64,000 bases of DNA from Dromaius novaehollandiae (GCF_036370855.1 NC_088112.1:16422469-16486468), one strand, 5' to 3'; numbered from the stretch's first letter, positions 16,656-29,300 are shown. Numbers and translations are program-made. The notes: generated from the sequence alone by a model not told the origin.

Positions 16656-16812
16656 TATAAATCTCCCTTTGCATCACTCTGCTGATGCTGCTTCGCTGGA
16701 GCTGCTGACGCGGCTGGCAGCGCTCAGCTTCGCAGCCGGGCTCTGCGGGGCAGCTGCCGCCGGCGCCCCACTGCCTCTGAGGAACTGGGGCCGGAGCCGA
16801 AGCCGCGTGAGC
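16656..16812 (+). promoter_or_regulatory. TATA box plus CpG-rich candidate first exon with donor
   Basis: TATAAAT is at 16656-16662. A CpG-rich stretch starts about 30 bp downstream and ends in CCGC|gtgagc (gt at 16807-16808), a good donor. The layout is that of a first exon of roughly 120 bp transcribed rightwards. It could be an upstream non-coding exon of ABLIM3 or a divergent non-coding RNA (human SH3TC2 has a divergent transcript, from memory). It contains no obvious start codon. Confidence 0.35.
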
Positions 16813-17300
16813 AGGATGCACAAAGTTCATTGCACGCACAGAGGGGAGGAAACAGCAGCCCTGAAAGACCTGACCTCAGGCAACATGCCCTGATGCTGCC
16901 AGGGAGCCCTGGCCTTGCTGCGTGCCCCTTGGCTCCTCTGAAATGCTGAGGCAGCAGTGGGCTGGCCAGGGACATTGTCTCACCGAGAAGGCTAGACGTT
17001 GAAGACTCAGTAACTGATTTCAGGACAAAAGCTCATCTCCAGTCCCTTAGGTAATGCCAAACTCTGCTGTCACCCTTCCCCTTAGGCACATCTTGCAGCA
17101 CCTCTCTCCCGCTTTCTGACCTTTCAGGAGGGGAGATGAAGGCCCAGCAGTCCCGACATGCATGACAAGTCACTCCAGATGCCTTAGCTTCCACAGCACT
17201 TCTCTTTTCTCTGATCTGCTTTCGATACGGAAACTTTCATGAGACTCGACTTAGGGACTCTGCCCATGCGCACGATCAGATGGATAATGCGAGAGGACCT

Positions 17301-20300
17301 GTAGCTCCTCCCGTGCATTGCGTGTACATCCCTTCCCGGCCGTGGAGGTTAGAGGTGGCTTCCAGGATGTGGAGCGTAGCAGTGCCACCCAAAACTGCAT
17401 TCCAGCATTGCCTGCAGCAGATCTGGCTCACACCACCATTCTTCATGGTCTGAGTGGTAGTATTTTTTTCCCTGAAACCATTTGCACAGCACTAAAATTA
17501 ATGTCTGAAAATGTGAGTTTGCTTGAAAATAATCTATCATTTGATTATCGCTTTAATGCAGGCAGCCTGGGGAACATCTGCCTCTGTCTGTGTCTCCTCC
17601 TGCTGACACTGGGAATTGCTGGGAAGAGCTGTTGTGCTGCTGTGTAAACTGCAAGAAAGCCAAACCACTGGCGAATGACTCAGTAGTTGCTGTGTCTGAG
17701 GAACAGGAGCAGGGACCTGTGCTGGATAAAGCACCAAATGTGCTGTCAGGTCTCACCACAAGTTCTCAGGCCCATCTGCTCTATTAAAACACCCACTGCC
17801 TGATTTACTGCCACTGTCCTAGTTGCTGGGTTTTCCAGGGAGTCTTAAAGCCAAATGCTGTCTCCATCACCTGGAAATTAATTCTGTCTTGATCAGAAGA
17901 GTGGGCCTAGCTTTGCACCAGGGCAGTGGACAGCAGCATCTGGCCACTCCTCACTTGACCTGTGGCAGATCCCATCTCATGGAGGAGGCAAGAGAAAACT
18001 GGGCAAGGGAACCACCCGGTGCTGCAGAATTTGCTCCATCCCATGACACAGACGGTGCACTGCAATACAATGGGGGCTCCAGACCCCTTAGCCCTTTCTG
18101 CTGCCAACTGGGAACTCTACAGCCCTGGACTTACAGGCTTTATTTGTTAAATGTTACCAGCTTCTGTGAGTCAGAGTCCTGCTTCTCTGCAATTTTGCCC
18201 AGTGCTTCGCACAGGGCGTTGGGCTGTGCTGTGCCTGCAGGCATCACACCAACATTGTTTGGGCTTAAATCTTCTTCAGGAGTCAGAGCGTCGTGCTGCC
18301 AGTGTCTGTGCAACCAAGTCTGCCAGGAGCTCAGGCCAAGACGGATGCATTCAGCCAGCCGGTGCCTCTGGGACAGACACATTTGTGCCACGATACCCTC
18401 GAGCAAGGGCTACAGCTGGGATCTCTGGCCAAGGCATTTCCACTCCTCTCATAACTATGATTCACAGGGCCTAGCAGTGAAGGTTGTCACCAAGATCACC
18501 ATGAATCAAAAGGCAAAGGAAAAGGGTTCAAAGCCTGTGACTCCTACAGGCAGACTGTATGTCTGCACCTGTATGTGTTTGCAAACATGCAAATGTATGC
18601 ATGTGTCTGCACCAAGTGTGCAAACAGAGATGTTATGGCTTCAAATAAAACACTTGGAAATGCCAGAGTTAAGGCTGCTAATGAGCCATCCCCAAACACT
18701 TTGAGTATAGAGATGTTTACATGGTCTTTTAACTCTCTGACCTCTCCTCTCCTAGCCTTGGGAATTGCGATTTGACTTTTCCCTTATAGCTTCTCCGTTA
18801 CCTAGTCCCCTGGTTCCCAAGTCACACACAGAATTAGGAATGATTCCCTTCCCCGAGGGCTTTGCTATGGCAGCCCACACTGTGGGAGTGGGACGGGCCC
18901 TGCCAGTCGGAGACACGCGGTGACAGGACCCCCCTCCCCGGGAGAGCAGACGAGCACAGCCAGAACAGAAATGCTCAGGTGTTGGCTTCCTGGACCACTG
19001 GCCTGAGATGCTGTGGGCCTGATTTTCCTGAGTTTCCAGTGTTGCTATAGCACAACATGTATTTTGACTGCAGCTCCCGTTGATTTCACATGCATCTCTC
19101 TCAATAATCAGGCAACCGGTGTTCAAGTCAGGCATCCAGGAAATAACAATCAGAGAGGTATCGACCACACATGAAAAGTTTGGTTCAAGTGACTCCCTTG
19201 GTGTCTCATGAGGACAAAGAGGCAGAGGCAGGGATAAGAAACCCAGTGTCCAGGGAAGCAGTCAGTAAAATTAAATGAAATTAGCACTGCTTTTTCTCCA
19301 TTCTCCTACCTCCATCACTGCCATGTCTCTCTTCACTGAATGATGCAGGCAACAGCTTCCACTGCACAGCCTGTGTTTTTCTGTACATGCTGCGTACTGA
19401 ATGAGGCAGGCATCTTATGGGAAAAATACAAATGTAATAATTGCTGTGAAAGACTGTTGTAATGCATGGACACAAAGGGATGAAAGAAGCTGCATTAACA
19501 TCCTGGCATTTTCTCATTTTTGAGTTCGTGTCTCATGCATCCCTTACATTCTTTGAGACAGCTCTTACAGCCAGGTTCCTTAGTCAAAGAAATGGCATTT
19601 CCCCCAAATCCTGACACAATGCTGACCACCAGGGGCTCAGACCACTGCCCTGCAGGCCTTCGCTACAGCCCTGCACGAGAGCTGCTGGCTGAGCTGGGGA
19701 GACGGTGGGTTTAGAGCTCCCTGCTCACGAGTGCTGAAACCCAGAAATCCCAAAGCAATTGCAGGGTCCGGAAAGGAAATGCTTGTACTCCAGCCCCATC
19801 AGACAGCACCTCTTCCTCTTGCTTCTACTCAGCCTGTTTCCACCTTCTTTTGGGTATCAGTCACAAGTGGCACCAGTCCAAGTCCCAGCATCTGCTGCCC
19901 CAAGCAGCTACAGTAAAAGCAGACCCAAGCCCTTGCTGCTGAATGTGCTCCAAAGACTAGTTAAAAGAGTGAAGTTGCCAGCTGCCATCAAGCCTTGAAG
20001 CTTGAACAAACCATGATTTTCCATACCTGTATCAATTAGACAAATTTGGGTGGATTTTCTTGGGGGTAGTCTAACCCTGGGGTAACTGCTGGTGAGATGC
20101 ATGTTCTTCCTTCAAATGCTCCCCAGTCTTTTTTCAGACTGAGAGAGTAAGAGAAAGAAAGATTGTGGCATAGAAAACATCAGCTCAAGTGATGATGGTT
20201 TCACACAATTACAAATGACTGGAAGCAAGGTTTTGTAAGGGAGCCTAGGTATCACTGCCTGTAGATGGCTTCACCCCAGAACAGCTCACAGAGGTTCTGC

Positions 20301-22230
20301 CACTTAGGACCATGGGTGGTGGAAGACGGCCAGCTTGGCCCTTTGAGGAAGAGTTTGCAGACCTGCCAGTGGAGAAAGAATCTCTTTGCCCATGCACTGA
20401 AAAGACCTGCCCCCAGGGAGCCCCTGCTCCAGCACGTTGCCCAGCCTGAGGTGTAGCACCTGCAGGTATCACAACAGCCTGCTCTTTTAAGTAGCTCTTG
20501 TAAGAGAGGGGCACTATCTTTCCTCTAGGCAAAAAGGTGGGGAAAAATTAATACTTGGTACATATACAGCATTTTCCTTCTCCATAACCTGTATGATCAG
20601 GTTGTGCTCTGTATGAGCTGAGGCCATCCCACCAAACACATTATTGTCATTATTGAATCCTGTTGCTGGCTTGCTGTAGCTCTTGCTTAGAGGGTCCTGC
20701 CAAGTCCCTTCCACTGGAAACTCCTCGATCTTGAGGAAAATAGCTCCAGAACCTCAAACTACAGCCCTGTAGAGTCTCATGCATGGAGCATTACATTCAC
20801 ACACACCACCTCTCCGTAGCGTACGTCTCCAGAACTGGCAGTGCTCCAGGGCACTGGGCACTGGACGTGCTGCCTCACTGGCTCTTCCAGCCTGCAGCTG
20901 TAGCACCTTCCCTGTGACATAGCTCAGCAATGCCTGGACTGCCTGCTGGGAGGAGGTGAAATGGGAAGAGTTCTGGACTACCCTGAGCTCTGCCAAAGCA
21001 CCTCTGTCTTCCTCCATAGCCCTCCCTGCAATCCCAGTTTGTCGCTTCTGGAAATTTCAAGTTGTTCTGAAGGCAGCAAGTTAACAAGATTTGGAAACCA
21101 GGTCAGTGGAAGAAGCTTAATTAGCTTGCTGAACCATGGGGACCAGCTCACATTGTGTCTGCTTTATTGACTCCACAAATGGATGTTATTGATACGATAA
21201 ACGTGGAGCCTCGCTGCATTGGTGTCACATACTCTCCCTTGAGGAAGCAACACCCCGGCTGCTTGTCAAACACAGGGGAACTTTACAGGTGAAGGACACC
21301 AAAGCAGTGCCATGGGATGGGCCAAGTGATCCCCCACCATGCTGTATTGGCAGCACGGCTTTTCCCTTCCTGGTTTGTCCCTCAGCCTCCCAGGGCCATC
21401 TCAGCCTCCTGAGCTCCCCTCCCTCCCACTGCTGTTTCTGCCATTCCCACCCAAGCAAGCAGCCCTCTCTTGAGGGCACAGGGCTGAAGGGAATCGGCAG
21501 CAGGTTTTGCCGGTGAGCTGGCTGCATCACCAACAGCACAGGCATAATTCACATGACCTGCTACCTGTCTTGTCATGTCACCACAAACATCTGCTTCCAC
21601 AAAACAGCAAAAGAAAGGAAAAGCAAAAGGCCTTCTCTGGGAGGCACTCCAGCCCGAGGAGCAGGAGAGATGCAGTGCTTGTCACGCTGCATAAAGAAAC
21701 CCCTTTCATCAGAGGCAAGATCATAGCTCAGCTCTTTGAATTGCAGCAAAGCTTCTCGGTGGCTCCTCAGGCAGGGTTGGCACAGCCCCCATCTCTGCTC
21801 ACACTTCGCAGCCGGCTGCACCCTGGGAGCAGCTCTGCTGGGTAACGCTTTTTTCTGATAGATAGCGTCTTACAAACAAAACAAAGAGCTAGTGGCTTTG
21901 AAGTCCTTCCAGGAATCCTGTGATGCCGGCAGAGAAGGCTCCTTGCTGTTTGTGAGGGAAAAGCCTCCTTTCCATCCTCCAGCCAGGTGCAGTACAGACA
22001 CCCCTAGCCTCTTCCCTGCTCCCTGTGCAGGACAGACGCCTGGGGTGCCTTGCATGGGCTGGCCATGAGACCCAGGGACAATCTAGGGAGCTACCTGAAG
22101 GGAACTTTGGCGCAACAGGAGAACCATTTCTTCAGCATAAATCATATTTGACCCAGGAGGGGGGACAGGCCCAGGGGCTTGATGAGAGCAGCTCCCTGGC
22201 AGGATTGGGGTGAGCGGGTGCCCCACGCTG
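17301..22230. other. Intergenic, no gene recognised
   Basis: No recognised gene. A possible short terminal coding exon (17562-17787) and a 293-codon open frame (17823-18704, plus strand) are discussed as findings; neither shows a known family. An AATAAA lies at 18643-18648. Confidence 0.5.
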
Positions 22231-22620
22231 TGTGCACGTGGGGAATCCCCAAGGCAGGGAGGGGCTGGGGGCCCCAGCAGCTGAAGGCAGAGCTGCAGGC
22301 AGGACTGAAGGCAGAGCAGGGGAGCTGAGCTGCAGGCCGGGCGGTGGGCAGAGCAGCAGACAACTAAAGGCAGGGCAGCAGGCTGGGCTGATGGCTGGGC
22401 AGCAGGCAGGGCTGCAGGCAGGAGAAGCAGCTGGGCAGCAGGCAGGGCAGTGGGCTGGGCTGAAGGCAGGACAGGCAGCTGGGCAGCAGGCAGGGCTGAA
22501 GGCAGGGCTGAAGGCAGGACAGGCAGCTGGGCAGCAGGCAGGGCTGAGGGCAGGGCAGCGGGCAGGGCTGCAGGCAGGGCAGGGCAGCGGGCAGGGCAGC
22601 GGGCAGGCGGTGCCCGCCGC
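22231..22620. repeat. Degenerate GGCAGGGCTG-type minisatellite upstream of ABLIM3
   Basis: About 390 bp consist of diverged units related to ggcagggctg, ggcagctggg and gcagcaggca. A higher-order period of 48 bp is visible: a block beginning tgaaggcaggacaggcagct recurs at 22461 and 22509, essentially unchanged over about 40 bp. The array lacks stops in several frames, so long Leu/Pro/Ala-repeat open frames appear on the minus strand; these are not credible genes. It abuts the CpG-island promoter. Confidence 0.85.
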
Positions 22621-23100
22621 AGCGGCAGCGCTGCCCAGCAGATGGCGGCGGTGCCGTGGCCGCGGGGCACCGCCGCCCGCCCCGGGGCCGAGCCGCCGCC
22701 GCCGCCGCCGCTGCCGCCCCGCGCGCTGCCCCGCGCCAGCCCCGCGCCCGTGCTCCGCCCGCCGGCGGGGCCCGCGGCACCCCCGGCCGGCGCGGAGCGG
22801 AGCGGGGCGGGAGGGCGGGGAGCGGGAGCTGCGTGCGTGCGTGCCCCCTCCCCGCCCCGGCTCCCACCCCCCGCTATAAGGAGCGCGGCGGCGGGCGCCG
22901 CTCCGCATTGCATGACAGCTCCTTCCCGGGCGCGCAGCTCCCGCCGCGAGGCTCTGCCGCCCGTGGAGCCTTCACTGGGGCAGAGACGCCCCCTCCCCGC
23001 CTTCTTCCAGGCCTCCGCCTCACCTCGCCCCCTCCCCAGCCACCCCCGCCCGTGACCTTGCCGTCCGGCAGCCCTAGAGTAAGAGCAGAGGCAGCCTGGG
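22600..23100 (+). promoter_or_regulatory. ABLIM3: ABLIM3 CpG-island promoter
   Basis: CpG density is very high from about 22,600 to 23,060. TATAAG lies at 22875-22880 within cccgctataaggagcgcgg, placing a likely start near 22,905. Several GC boxes (ggggcggg and reverse) lie upstream. The combination of a TATA box and a CpG island in front of the ABLIM3 start exon makes this the primary promoter candidate. Confidence 0.7.
22875..22880 (+). promoter_or_regulatory. ABLIM3: TATA box of ABLIM3 (predicted)
   Basis: TATAAG flanked by GC-rich sequence, 435 bp upstream of the start codon. The predicted transcription start is about 30 bp downstream. Confidence 0.5.
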
Positions 23101-23322
23101 GAGGTAACAGTGCTGGATCGGGGAGCTACCTTGGGATGAACTAGCCAGGGAACCCCGGAGAAATATTCCTCCTAGGAAGGAGAGAGGAAGCCCCATCCCA
23201 CTTACGGGGTGGGGGGGGGGGTGGGGGAAGAAAGCAGAAAGAAAAAGAGGATTTAAAGAGCGTCTTTACCCTCTTTGTTGAATGAGAAGGACAGAGGAGG
23301 ACCACCAAGATGAGCACTAGCA
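22905..23322 (+). CDS. ABLIM3: ABLIM3 exon 1: 5' UTR and first 13 coding bases
   Basis: The coding part is 23310-23322 (ATG AGC ACT AGC A), followed by the strong donor gtaagt. Met-Ser-Thr-Ser plus A joins to TT of the next coding exon to give MSTSIPY, matching MNTSIPY of human ABLIM3. The start has A at -3, a good context. The UTR start is inferred from the TATA box; an unnoticed intron within the UTR is possible. The UTR holds three upstream ATGs (22912, 23136, 23282) and a G-rich tract at 23206-23227. Confidence 0.8.
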
Positions 23323-26300
23323 GTAAGTACAGCTTTCCCCTGCCTTTGCTATGGGAACAGGGCTGATTCTGCATGGTTCTGGCTGGGAGGAATCAGAAAG
23401 AAAATGTCACACCAGGCTTGACAAGCCTAATGGGATGGATTTCTTTTCTTTCTTTTTTTCTTTTTTTCTTTTTTTTTTGTTCCCTGCTTCTTGCTTTCTG
23501 ACAGTGTGTGGCTTTGCTGGCCCTTCTCTTTCTTGTGGGCTGGGCCATGGTGCTTGTCTCCACTGAGTACTTTTTAGGTTGTATTTCTGGGGTTTGGAGG
23601 GCAGATCATGGACTAAAATGTCGATATGCAACATGATGAGGGGGAGCCAGGAGCACTCTGACAGGCAGTAGGCTCACTTGCTAATGCCACCGCCTACCTA
23701 TAAAGAGGCGTTGGGGGAACAGTCAACGGGGAGGAGGAGCAGCATCAGGGCAAGGAGAGACCCAGGGCAAGGAGGGAGCTGAGCAAAGCACAGGTGTAAT
23801 ACAGAAAAACATATACCTTCTCCTGCAGCTGGAGATGTGGGTGTTTCTATTGTGTGTGTGTGTGTGTGTGAGAAACAGGGACAGTGACTTTCATGTGCTA
23901 TGTATGAATTGCTCAAGAAGCAGAGCAGAGCTTAGAAATATACTGCATAATAGCATAATTGGCACCTATTAATAACATTGCTTCATTGCTAACATTGCTT
24001 CTTTTTGTGTCCTTGTTGAAAAGTGTGGAGAGATTGATCAGGCTTGATCAAGTCACAATCAATTTCTTTTTCCTCCCTGTTATTATCTGTGACTGCTGTA
24101 TCCACCTTGCTAGCAGAACTTTGGTCTGTTCCTCTAAAAAAACACACTCCAACAAGCCCCTGGCCAAAGCAGTCAATGCTGATTGCCACCTGAGTGTTCT
24201 TCTCCTGGGATAGGTGCCCTCACTCCTTTGGGTCCTGCAGGCTATGCAAAGCAAGGGGAACTCCCCCAGGCAGAAAGTGGCAGAGCAGTGACTTCTCCAT
24301 CCCATCTGCATGTTGAGGTTTCTCAATCTGAAGGTTTGGGGTGGTTCCCAAGCAGAACAGCATGAAAAATTCCTTGGCACGTTGCAGGCAACAGAACAGG
24401 TGATTCCAGATCTGTTGGACTGCGTCAGAGGCAAGAAAACTTTCCAGGTGCCCTCCACACGAGCTGCACCTGGGACATGGGCTCATGACCCTTCTGGGGG
24501 GAGCCTCTAGGCCAGCAGTGCTTGGATAGGAAACAATAGGGACCAATTCCTTCCTAACCCTGCTAGATGCATGATAACAAAAGGTTCCTCCCTCTCTGTC
24601 TCTCTGGGTGATGAACTCCAGGTCTGATGTAGAGGTGGTGTGGCAAGGTGGGATGGTACATGGTGCTTGCTGGCTTCAATGACCAGCATGGTTAGGTAAG
24701 ACACAAAGGGATGTAAAAGGGCTTCTTCTAAGCAAATTTTGACAAATGTGTTGTTCCTTCTGGGGGGGATTCCTTTCCTGCTCTTAATAGCCAGCTTGGA
24801 TGCTGATAATGATAAGGACTGTTAATGAAGCCGGCATATCATAACTATCTGATTGCACCACAGAGCTCCTTTCTTGGGTCCTCCCCTGTGTGGGCAGAGG
24901 TGCCAACCAAAGCCAGGTGTGCTGTCTGCCTGTTGCTGTGACATAACTAGGAGGGAGGCCACCAGGCAATGGTGAGGGCAGAGAGCCAGCAGTCTCCCGG
25001 GGTGCGCTCCTGCCTCTACACTGACTTGCTCTGTCACCTTAGGCACATCGCTTTGCTCTGCTTTGGCTACCCTGTTTTCCCAACAGCAGGCTGGTACCAT
25101 GGCTCTTGCCCAGCACTCCGTAGGGCTCTGCAATTTTTGCATAAATATTACCATTACCTTTCTCTGTGTAGCCATGTGTTTTAGTTAAGGTTTGGGAAGT
25201 TCATAACTGTTGCTGTTTGTTTCCAGTGCTGTAGGTTGATTATTTGCAGTGGGTACCTTTAGGGAACCGCCTTTTTCATGTAAGGGTTGTGCAAGTACTG
25301 GGGGATACTGGGCTCTGCCCTGTGAGACTCCCAGGATTCTCCTAAGTAGCTGAGGGTATCAAAGTGGGGCTTTCCACACCCAAACACCGCCTTATGTCTG
25401 TTCTTAGCAATACGATGTTCCTCTCCTAGTTTGTACCGTGAGCAAGGCACGGGGAACGAGGCCACCCCTTTTGTCAGCGTTTTCCACAGCTGGAGCGAAT
25501 GCTGCCGAAAGCTGCGTCTCTCCTCTTGCCTCTGCCTAACCCAGCCCTGCGCTGCCCTGCCCTGCGCCGCATCGCTCAGGGCCGTGCGTGCCTGCGAGCG
25601 GAAGGGCAGCACAGGAGCCTCATGCCAGTGTCCTCTGTGCCATTTTGATTTCGCCCTGCTGATGCCGTCTGGCTGCGACCCGCGATGGCTCTGGCTTGCA
25701 GCCCTTTGTTAGCAGCTGGTTGCCGAGAGGTGCGTGGGGCCACTTGTTGGTCAGAGAAGCGAGCTGCTTGCAGAGCCGGCGTGCACGGCATTGCCTCCCA
25801 GGCCTGGCCAGCCTCTGCTGTTCTCTGCATTCATTTCCAAGCACTTGCGGTGTTAACGATTGAGGGCTCAGGAGCAACAGGGTCCAGCCTGTGTGCCCAG
25901 CTGGCTCAGCTACACTCCAGCCTCCCAAATCTGATCCCTCCTGGTGCTTGAGACTAGCTGCAGGGTTGTGAGGATGATGAATCCATGTTGTAGGGAGTGT
26001 GCCTCTGGATCATAGCCCCATGCACAGATGCGGCTGCAGTACTGGTGTTTCGGGGCTGGTAAATCAATGATACAGTGACTTTTTGTCCCCAGCTGCATAT
26101 CAGATCTGTGAATTCCCACCTGTTCTTTCCATTTTAATGCCTGGATTTTGATAACACCTCTATCCTGTCTGAAGCTGATGTGAGGCAGGAAATGTGGGGC
26201 TGTGGGCCACTGTGCTGGCCTCAAGCCACGCTGCTGTGCACAGCTTCTGGCGAGGCCTCCGGGGAGCTCTGTGCAGGATCTGCCATCCTCAGGCCAGGCG

Positions 26301-29300
26301 GCGCAGGTGTCTGCGACCCTGCTGCTGGCACAGCACGCAGGCACCCTGGATGCCCTTGCTGCGGGAGGGGAGCTGCTTTCCACCTCCAAACATGTCCCAG
26401 GGCTGGATGCCTTGCGTCATCCTCTCCTGTGATGCTGGGAAGGCAAAGCCATATGGAAATGCTGCTCCTAGGGGAGAGGAAAAGGCCCTTGATCTCGGGT
26501 GTAAACTCATGTCCTGGGGCTGCAGAGGAGATCAAGCAGGCCTGAGGGTGCAAGGATGGTCCTGGCCAGGAAAGCAGCCTCTCCTTCCCAGTGCAGCAGG
26601 CACACAGCATGCGTTTGGAGGGCGCAGTGTTGATATTTACATTAGCTACGCTATTTATACCTCCCACTCCAGTTAGCACTGCTAATTGGTTGCAAATAGA
26701 TTCATAAGGTTATAAATAGGTCCGTCAGTGCTGCGCTGCACTTTCATTGAAGCTGGATCCTGTGGTACAAACCATTGCCAAAGAGCAGGTGCCTTAAAAT
26801 CACCTTTTAAAATCCTCCAGTTTCTGGGCTTCAACGTCTCCCTGAGAAACTGGCCCTGTGCAGAGGGCCTAATGCAGCGGACTCTAGGTTTGCATTCACT
26901 AGAAGGTAAAGGACTGAAGTTGTCAACTGCCCTGGGGCTTTGAGACTCACTGAAATGAATGTGAATAATCCCTTTGGCTGCTTTGAAGGTAGCGACCGTG
27001 TTTGGGTGCCGTAGGTCTGTGCAGTGAGTGAGTACAGCCTGCAAAGACAGCAGATCACGAGCCATGCCAGAGGGACCTGTGGGAGCTGGCATTCGCACAC
27101 CATCTGTGTCAGGGTGGGACAGAGGCTGCTGGGAGTCTTGGCACTGGTCTCAGTGGGAGCAAGATGCCCCTTGCCATTATGGGCCACTCCTGTCTAAGCA
27201 AAGATGCAGCAAAACTCCCAGAGGACCCTGGCAAACTCCTGGGTCAAATCTGGTTTGGCAGGCTCTGGACCAGGGCTGCAATGGGAGGTAGAAAATGGCT
27301 CAGAAGTTAGAAGATCTTCCAGTCTCCTCCTTGTCTCCAGCAAGTGCCCTGAAGAGGAAAACTAGAATCTGCCCCTGTGCCAAGTTAACTGAGAAGAAAA
27401 AAACAAGCGCAACCTATCTCCTGTCTTGTTCCCTTTGAGCAGCTGATGGCCTGTTAGAGCAGGGGAAGGTCTTGCAAAGGGTTTGGTGTATGAGGTAGAA
27501 AGCTCCCCCAGACCATCCTCAAAAAGCTGGGAAAGGAGATGTGAGGAAAGGCTGGCTGGTTAAGCATTTGGGCAGGAAGGTTTCATGACAGATACTGATG
27601 AATGCAGCATGTTTGCTTGGTTATTTTTGTCTTCTAAATCATACTCCCTGTTACATGGTGATCCACTAAGTATAATTACCCAGTAATCTCTAGGCACATG
27701 TGGTTACAAGGTGTTTACCAGCAAACTCTGTTAAGTCCCTGTGTAATTAAAGAGGAATCATATGGTGCTGCATGTCTCTAGGAGCTCTAGCACTGCCCTT
27801 TCCAGCTCATCAGCCAGGGTGATTCACTGTCTTGTCTCCCCACCCAGTGGGGTAGGACCTGCTAAGGACATGTTATTGCTCCGGTGTTTAGAAGTGCAGC
27901 GAACCCAGAGGGATCAGCCCATCCGTGTGTCAAGCAGTGTTAGTTTCCTCCCTTTGAGAAGGCTCTGTTTTTTGCAGGGATTACGCCAGGCCTGAGGGGC
28001 TCTGGTACACATGAGCCTTTGGATGAGCCTCTCCTGCCTTAGCACCAAAGGTTCCTGTTCAACATTGGTTCCCATTTCATTTAGCTGTACCACAATACCC
28101 ACCCATGCTCCCTGTTCCAGGAGTCTCTGCAATGCTGGAGGTTACCACGTGCAAGCAATAAACAAGGGACAAAGCATGGCTCCAGCAAGGGGGACCCAGC
28201 AGGGTGAGATGCTGCCCAGTGCAGCGGTGTCAATGCCTAGCCCCTGAGGGCTTGGTGAGATGGGCTCTGTCACTGAGTGAGCCCTCACGTTCCTCATCCC
28301 CTGGTCTGCCAGCAGTTGCTGGGAAGGTGGGCAGGCTCTTCACATGCAGCTGCGTGACAGGGAAGAGGCTGGTCCCCAAGTAGAAGTCTTCTCTCCTGGG
28401 CAGAATAATATGGAGAAGGTTTGCAAAAGGGTGAGAGAGCGTTAAGGAAGACTGAAGTAGACTAGGAGTTCAAAGCATCCTTGGAGATGGGACAAAGAGG
28501 AAAGATGCAGGTGCATCTGTAGGCAGGGAGAGATTTATACAGAGCATTGCAAGAGATGAAAAACTACCTTCCTAGTATGTCTCCCCCAAATTAACCATGA
28601 GCTCCAAAATGAACTGCCTAGTGTCCATGCTTCTCCAGGGAGGGCTGCAGCACTGAATTTTGCAGAACTGGGGTGCTGAGGGGAGCTCCAGGCTCTCCAC
28701 TCCCATCTTGCTCCCCTCCTTTGATACTGAACCCCGACTCCACTGCAACAAACAGCCTTCTGCAAATCATCCCCTCTGTTCTCCTGGGGCAGCCTAGGAA
28801 AGGGACAATTGTCCGTTGTGTTCATTTTGGTGCCAACCCAGAAAACACAGAACCTAGGCAGCTTCTCTCTGTCCTCAGGCTGGTGGATGGACTCTCTCCT
28901 CTCACCAAGCTACATTCAGGCTTTCCTGCAAACCTTCTTTCTTGGCAGTTTGCCCCTCAAAGAGCAGCAGCCATGGAAAGTGGCCCTGCAGGCCAATGGA
29001 GTGCGTGCTGTAAAGTCAATCGAATCAATTGAATTATTTCAAGGGCCTGCCATGCTCTTATAAAATAAATAGCAAGTTTCCTAATGACAGTGATGATCAG
29101 TTTAGCTAGATAATTGTATTTGTGATGCCAGCAGGCTGGACTAATGACAGACTGTCCTGCTATCAACAAGGATAGTGGTGCTGCCTTTGCTCCCTGCAAA
29201 TCTGCAAAGGAGTGGAAGCAAACCCACCCAGTTGCTGCCAGACCCTGTAGTCTTATCGTGATGGTGCCATAATGAAGTGGCTGGAACATCTAATTAGATA

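Larger units (their letters stand above)
15901..17300. other. Intergenic with three CpG-rich patches
   Basis: CpG-rich patches lie at 15,950-16,100, 16,300-16,450 and 16,690-16,810. The middle one begins with an 18 bp tandem repeat carrying GATAAG; the last follows a TATA box and is described separately. No coding gene is recognised. Confidence 0.5.

Noticed and set aside
22083..22913. Minus-strand open frames of 160-276 codons with Leu-Pro-Ala and Cys-Pro-Ala repeats
   Set aside because: They are translations of the minisatellite and CpG island in three different frames, the mark of a repeat without stops rather than a gene.
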